A DNA stretch of 64,000 nucleotides from Planoprotostelium fungivorum. Taxonomy: Eukaryota > Evosea > Variosea > Cavosteliida > Cavosteliaceae. Both the position numbers and the translations under genes were made by a program. The stretch spans positions 186,001-250,000 of the forward strand of contig MDYQ01000008.1 in the NCBI GenBank assembly GCA_003024175.1, written 5' to 3'. The notes beneath the pieces are model-generated. The model saw nothing but the letters and a program-made list of their open reading frames with translations, did not search any database and was not told where the DNA came from. Every line of letters begins with the position of its first letter. Position 1 is the first letter of the stretch. Shown here one piece after another: positions 58,943-64,000 of the stretch.

Positions 58943-59966
58943 AGCATCCACCGAACCGAACTGATCCACACCCTTCATGATGCCGCCGAGAAATTAGGCG
59001 TCAAGTTCCTCTTCTCGAAGAAGGCCATCAGAGTGGAAGAAACGGAGAAAGAGGCAACGGTCTACTTTGAAGACGGTACAAAGTTGACGGCGGATCTGAT
59101 CGTTGGATTCGATGGCATCCATTCCAAAATGAGGGCACACGTGATTGGCAATGATTCCATCAAGCCTAGATACACTGGCCAGACCGGTATAGCAGCGTCC
59201 GCCCAAAAGGTGAGATCATCATGCCCTGCATGTTACGAAGAAATAAATTGACGGCGATGCAGGCGAACATTCGGTTTCCATCAGGTGGTGATTATCGACT
59301 CCCATGTGCCATCTTTGGACAGAAGGGACTCTTTGCCATCTTCTCCAGTGATGCGAAGGGGGAAGCTGTCACCTGCGTAGCCGTCTGTAATTTTGACTCT
59401 GATCGAGGCCGCGAGGGCTGGGCCGAATTTGCCAAGGAGGAAGCTCTATCCCACATGAGAGATACTTACGCCGGATGGTCGGAGGTGAAGAGTAGAAATG
59501 TCTGAAGACATCTCCTGACTCGAACGTGCAGCCCGTCAAGAGCATCATGGAATCGATTCAGCAGGAATACGTTCACATCTGGCCCCAGTACGATCTACCC
59601 GAAATCGAGAGGTGGCGCACGAAGAGAGTTGTCATCGCGGGTGACGCTGTCCACGCGATGGCCCCGGCGGGAGGACAAGGAACATCTCAAGCTTTAGAGG
59701 ATGCCGCCCTCTTAGTCAGGTCTCTGTGTCTCATCTCGGAGACTCGCTCATTGGAAGATGTGCTCGACGTTTGGGAGGGAAAGAGGAAAGAGAGAGTTCG
59801 ATTTGCTGCGGAGATGACGAAGAAGAGCACGGAATCGAGGAAACAGACTTCATCGTGGCTGAAACAAGTCGTGAAGGAGTGGGTCATGTGGGCTTATCTC
59901 TACTGGAGAGGAAGTGCTGTGTCGGAGAACTTGTACATGTATGATGTCAAAAAGGTCGATTTGTGA
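58943..59966 (+). pseudogene. FAD-dependent monooxygenase lacking its N-terminal FAD-binding part
   Basis: Three exons encode the C-terminal two thirds of a UbiH/PHBH-type flavin monooxygenase: HRTELIHTLHDAAEKLGVKF, then DLIVGFDGIHSK (the DG motif), then VVIAGDAVHAMAPAGGQGTS (the GD motif binding FAD), ending DVKKVDL. Everything before, including the Rossmann GxGxxG motif (normally about 110 residues), is absent; the first exon begins with an acceptor-like CAG just 50 bases after the previous gene and has no start codon. The host gene thus looks 5'-truncated, though the remaining frame is intact. Alternatively it is read by splicing from an upstream exon not recognised here. Confidence 0.65.
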
Positions 59967-60118
59967 GATAAAGGTTTGCGTTTTAGATTCTATGTCGCGT
60001 GGCCGGATGGATGTCACCAGCTCTACCAGCTCTCCTGTATAGACCCATCTTGGTCATACTGTTGATCCTGTGCGTGAATGCGAATTCCTCACCAGAGAAA
60101 GCCAGACGACAGGAGAGA

Positions 60119-61516
60119 AATGGCCAAGAAAAGGTCTTGTCGTTCTTGTTCGTGTGACATCGAGGGTCTATCCTCTACCATATAACTCCCAGCTGGTGCT
60201 TTCAATAAATGGTATCTTTTGGAAGGTCTGTTAGAAAGAGGACACAGAGACGCCATCGCATGGTTTCACCAACAAGGCCACATCGATGAGTCGACAGGAC
60301 GAGGAATGTGAGTTTTTCAAAGTCGGTTGTACTGAACGGTTCGAGGTATTAGAATAGAGCGCGAAGAGGGGATATGGACATGATCAATTGGCTGGTAGAT
60401 CGTATTGAGATGGAGAAATAGCTGACCGACGGCAGGAAGCAAATCAGATACCCCACCATCCATTCTCAGAGTACATCGGGTCTGGCGAGTTTGTCAGTTC
60501 GAAGCTCGAATGGGCATTGAAGGTGACGCAGGATCGGCGGTAAAGCTTCCAATTGATCATCAAATAGAGTGGTGCCGTCTGTGATTATGAATCAGCCCTG
60601 GCGGTCAGCTACCTCGAGGTGATGAAGTGGTGCGTGCAGCACCAGCAAGGCCTCCCTGAGACTTCTTTCATTCAACATCTAACGTATAATGAAGACATCT
60701 CGCAAGAGGTGAATTCATCACCATTGAGATGTCCGCTATTGATTCTCACCTCTAGACAGGCCATTCAATTAGCCATCGATCACAAGTACATCACAAAGAA
60801 GACCGAAATCTATTTTCATGATATGATAGATGACTTCCTTCCAGTGGTCAAATTCTTGTACGAGAGAGGTGTGCTGCATTACAAGATGTGAGTTTGCGAT
60901 GAGAAAGCGGTACACCGATCGATCACAGTTGTGCCAAAGCAATAGACATGGATCATCTCAACGTCATCCAATGGGCTTTAGACCATGGTTACAAGTTATG
61001 TAAGGAGTCCTTACACTATCTCATCCAATGGGGATCGCTCGACACGTTCAAATGGATCATCGGAAGTGAGACGGAGACAGACTTCACCTCTGACCATCTG
61101 CAGCCTCTTGTACAGACGAAGAGATGATGTACAAGCAGGCTTCGAATGCGGTGAACATTGAAGTCATAGAGTACATGCTGCAGAGAAAGTGGGGGAAGGA
61201 TCTAGAGGAGGTCCAAACGTGGATCAATTACAAACAATTGCAGTTCTCTCAGAAGAGAACCAGAGACACGCAATTGAAGTACCTTTGGAATCATGGAAGA
61301 CCAAAGACTAGAGCGGTTATATTGCTGATAAAAGAACGGTCCCCCATTTTTTACGTTGCCGGCTGTCCAATTCAGCAGGGTCTCTGCAAGTGCACAGATA
61401 TTAATGGAGACGTACGATCAATGGACTCAAATACGATACGTCCGACGACCAAGTCATCGCCCAGATCTGTGACGAGCTGTGAATCGAACAAACAGAGTCG
61501 TCGCTGTGTCTCTTAG
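60119..61516 (+). CDS. Ankyrin-like repeat protein, 5' end unclear
   Basis: Several exon-like pieces with ankyrin-type text: WYLLEGLLERGHRDAIAWFH, DMDMINWLVDR, YLEVMKWCVQHQQGLPETSF, QAIQLAIDHKYITKKTEIYF, FLPVVKFLYERGVLHYKM, HLNVIQWALDHGYKLCKESL, DTFKWIIGS and NIEVIEYMLQRKWGKDLEEV. Introns at 60888-60928 and 61064-61102 join neighbouring pieces in frame. The 60300-60600 part does not join cleanly and may hold decayed repeats. The last exon ends at 61516. These degenerate repeats resemble ankyrin families of amoebae and giant viruses. Whether the gene is intact is uncertain. Confidence 0.5.
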
Positions 61517-62301
61517 CAGACTCAAAGAAGCCGTGGTGAAGTTTCAGAACCGAAAGTCATCACCAGCAGATGCATCTTCCACTCATGAATTCCATTGTAT
61601 GCTTGTCGTATCGTTAATGAAATCCACACCTAAGAGCACAATTTGATGCTGGCTCCAGCCACGAGACAACGTGCTAGACATCAATGACGCATTCGACCCT
61701 TCCTCGTGAATCCTATAGTTGTGCGATATCAAATGGTGTTGATAACCTTCCCAATGTTGCAAAATTGAGCCAGCCTTGAAGACAAGCCTAACTATCAGCT
61801 CATTCTGCATCCTTGCGAACGTTCGCACCTCCTCCTTTAGTGGTGGAAGGTCAACGGTCCTCTGTGGTCTCTGGCATGCGCACACAGCTTCAGGGAAGCA
61901 GCAGCAGAAAATATCTTCTATAATCCTCAAATGCTCCCTTTACTCCACGAGATTATCCTTATTCATCTGCACAATCTGTCATTCGATGTATTTGTGCGAA
62001 ACTGTCGGCTGAATTCGGACCACAACTTTCAAATGCTCTCTATTATCCAGACCTTACGCGGACACACTTAGCGAGAAGTTAGCCTAAGACAAGAATTTGA
62101 GTGAGTCTGCACGGGCTATTAATAGATTCATACGAGAGAATAGGGACACCACCACCAGGAACCTTGGTGACCACTCAAGCTTGGTGACGCGTTTCCACAA
62201 TCATCACGTTAACAAACCGAGATGAATTTGCATAGTGTCACCATGACAATAACACGAATCCATCTTCATCTCGTCATTCTAACGTACCACCACCAACCAA
62301 C
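61517..62301. other. Intergenic region
   Basis: Nearly 800 bases with no accepted gene. A 115-codon minus-strand ORF (61583-61930) lacks an ATG and any recognisable domain. The last 300 bases are the promoter of the secreted protein at 62302. Confidence 0.5.
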
Positions 62302-62937
62302 ATGAAGCTCCTGGCTATCTTCCTTCTCTCCGCCTTGTGCCTCGCTGCAGCTAAGAACGATCTCGATCAGGAAGACATCGACAGCATCCGTCTGCAAGTC
62401 ACAGAGCGTCAGTACCAATACAACCATGCCTTCGATGATGCCATCAAGATCTGCACCTGCAAGGGAGCCAGCTCCGCTGCCTGTACCGCCGCGATCAGTG
62501 CCACCGTCTCCGTCTTTTGCGATCAGAGAAACTTTGTCTCATGGCAAGCACCTCCCTCTCTCCCTCAGATCCCTGATCTGAACGTCGTCAAGAGCACCTA
62601 CGGATTCCTCTCCACCGCTCTCTTCACTGGATTCTCCGTGCATGAGGTCACATCGCCCGTCGTGAACGTCTACCAGCTGGGAGACAACGTCTTTGCCAAC
62701 TTCACGGCCAGAGTCACACAGACCGCCAGACAATTCAGCCAGCCCGGTAACACGAGCAGTCCCATCGTCTTTGGAAGAAGCACCGCCTATTACAACATGT
62801 ATCAGGTCACATCCACTCGCGGACAGCGCCAAGTCTGCATGAAGAGATTCGTCTCCGCTGTGGATGTCTTGTACCTGCTCAAGGAGGACCCCCCTGCTTA
62901 CCAATGCGACGCCACCGCCGACAATCATTTCGAATGA
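62302..62937 (+). CDS. Secreted protein of unknown function
   Basis: Intronless, 211 residues. The signal peptide is MKLLAIFLLSALCLAAAK. Six or so Cys, including a CTCKGASSAACTAA cluster, suggest disulfides. The middle (TALFTGFSVHEVTSPVVNVY, GDNVFANFTARVTQTARQF) has the alternating pattern of a SnoaL/NTF2-like fold, which is a weak suggestion. Potential N-glycosylation sites NFT and NTS. Absence of introns is unusual for this window. Function unknown. Confidence 0.8.
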   Translation: MKLLAIFLLSALCLAAAKNDLDQEDIDSIRLQVTERQYQYNHAFDDAIKICTCKGASSAACTAAISATVSVFCDQRNFVSWQAPPSLPQIPDLNVVKSTYGFLSTALFTGFSVHEVTSPVVNVYQLGDNVFANFTARVTQTARQFSQPGNTSSPIVFGRSTAYYNMYQVTSTRGQRQVCMKRFVSAVDVLYLLKEDPPAYQCDATADNHFE

Positions 62938-63275
62938 TGATGCCATCTGTCTTCGAATGGGACAACCGATCACATAAACGATTTGTACCTTCTATTCTTT
63001 CTCTTCTCTCAAAAAATACATTTGTAAGTCCATGAGAAATCTATTATCCTCTTGTCTCATCATCGCGGAGAACATCTTCGTCCATGGATGTGATGATGGC
63101 TCGTCACTGTGTGGCTGTAGAATCGAAATCAGGAAGGCAGACAAGGAGGGGATAGCTAGCGAAGCGATAGCGAGGAATCAAGCACGCAGCATGCAGCATG
63201 AGCTCGGCATGGGTCCTGTTCAGATCGCGAGTTTCACAAGGAGATGTTTCAGACATATGAAACACTCACCCTCAA
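62938..63275. other. Intergenic region
   Basis: 3' flanks of convergent genes; no gene recognised. Confidence 0.45.
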
Positions 63276-64000
63276 TCACGTTGCCTCTTTGGGCTGCGAG
63301 GGCTGTCATCGCGCTGGATAAATTCAGCGAAAATCGATCTACAACGGTGTAGATCGTCACCTCTCTCTCTCTCTTGCGGTCGGCTTCGGGCGAGGCAGAT
63401 CTCCTGCGGTCGTCGCTGGAGGGGTCAGTCCCAAATGATGGGAGGTCCTAAATCCGTTCACCTGACGCGGTCGCGTGAGCTGGAGGAGTCTTTGGTACCG
63501 GCATCGATGGGGTGGCAACCCTTGCAACGACAAGTCACACAACCATCGGCACCTGACGTGATGTCTTAGAGGTGATGATCGGATGGAAATGAGATGATAT
63601 GGGATGAAAAGACGCACTGAGTAGGGTTCTCCTCTCTCTGTGTGGAATGATGCAGATGCATGTCTTGCGATTTCTGGATGTCTCTCCCGCACATTGAGCG
63701 CAGCACCTTCGATGATCTTCAGTTTCCCGCGATCTCACATCTTCCATTCACCTGTCTGCGGCGGAGAAGTAACTCCTTCTTGGTGGTCCGTAAGAAGATC
63801 TTCTTCGCGGGCTACGATCTCTCCTGTCTCTATCTCTCCTGGGAGATCGGCTCCTATCTCTATCTCTCCTGGGAGATCGACTCCTGTCTCTTCTAGGGCT
63901 CCTGTCTCTCCTCGGACTTCTTTCTCTCCTTGGGCTTCTACTCCTCCTGTCTTTTCTCGGAGATCGATCTCTATTGTCTCTCCTCGGAGATCGATCTCTT
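63276..64000 (-). CDS. SR-type splicing factor, 3' part (5' end beyond window)
   Basis: The gene enters from the right edge. At 64000-63770 the minus strand encodes an uninterrupted RS domain of RDRSPRR-type repeats (RDRSRSPRRDRDRSRSPRRD), ending RSSYGPPRRSYFSAADR. Introns then separate an exon with CCAQCAGETSRNRKTCICII, an exon with ADGCVTCRCKGCHPIDAGTK, and a last exon DDRRRSASPEADRKREREPS with the stop at 63276. The RRM expected at the N-terminus of an SR protein would lie outside the window. The Cys-rich exons after the RS domain are not typical. The stop exon is the least certain part. Confidence 0.7.

Noticed and set aside
61583-61930. Minus-strand 115-codon ORF
   Set aside because: No ATG start, no splice structure and no recognisable domain.

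Overview
This is eukaryotic nuclear DNA. Almost every gene is broken by short spliceosomal introns (mostly about 35-60 bp, GTGAG/GTAAG...YAG), genes sit on both strands a few hundred bases apart, and the tRNA genes are nuclear, two of them carrying introns. The gene content fits an amoebozoan-like protist: an SHK-type kinase with a C-terminal SH2 domain (known from Dictyostelium), a CH-CH filamin-like actin crosslinker, a RasGEF, a hybrid kinase/AAA/GAF/histidine-kinase giant, a bacterial-type RecA with a mitochondrial presequence, and many secreted proteins. I cannot name the species.

Layout. 1-4 kb: tRNA-Phe, tRNA-Gly, a broken fragment of a CAP gene, and its parent, a secreted CAP-WSC-WSC-papain-beta-trefoil protein. 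4.7-10.4 kb: a bHLH factor, mitochondrial RecA, a C2H2 zinc-finger protein and HUS1. 10.7-15 kb: a DHDPS/HOGA-like aldolase and the SHK kinase. 15.1-17 kb: tRNA-Pro, an intron-containing tRNA-Gln with an inverted copy of its 3' end, and a Cys-rich repeat protein. 17.4-23.7 kb: the filamin-like protein. 24-31.7 kb: a small TRIQK-like membrane protein, an unknown secreted protein, a Lys/Glu-rich protein, a GH127-type glycosidase and another unknown secreted protein. 32-38 kb: ankyrin protein, weak ORFs and acyl-CoA oxidase. 38-43 kb: VPS53, a small upstream ORF, Elongin A and a RING-like remnant. 43.7-51.2 kb: the giant kinase/ATPase/GAF/histidine-kinase-like protein. 51.4-58 kb: a U-box protein, a HAD phosphatase, a small unknown protein, a RasGEF and WDR83/MORG1. 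58-64 kb: an unknown membrane protein, a 5'-truncated FAD monooxygenase, an ankyrin-like gene, a secreted protein and the 3' part of an SR protein.

Functional themes: signalling (SHK, RasGEF, MORG1, giant sensor), genome maintenance (RecA, HUS1), transcription and splicing (bHLH, Elongin A, SR), trafficking (VPS53), peroxisomal beta-oxidation (acyl-CoA oxidase with an N-terminal PTS2-like signal) and secreted hydrolases, as expected of a phagotroph. Neighbours are not organised into pathways; most share only divergent promoters.

Most unusual signals: (1) a short motif, TGGCTCGTTGTAG or its reverse complement, recurring more than 30 times, mostly inside introns; (2) a tRNA-Gln whose anticodon stem closes only if a 20-nt intron is removed at a non-canonical position; (3) the five-domain secreted protease; (4) a giant sensor whose kinase and histidine-kinase ends both look catalytically degenerate. 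Exon boundaries were read by eye and are approximate; CDS coordinates run from start to stop codon and include introns.
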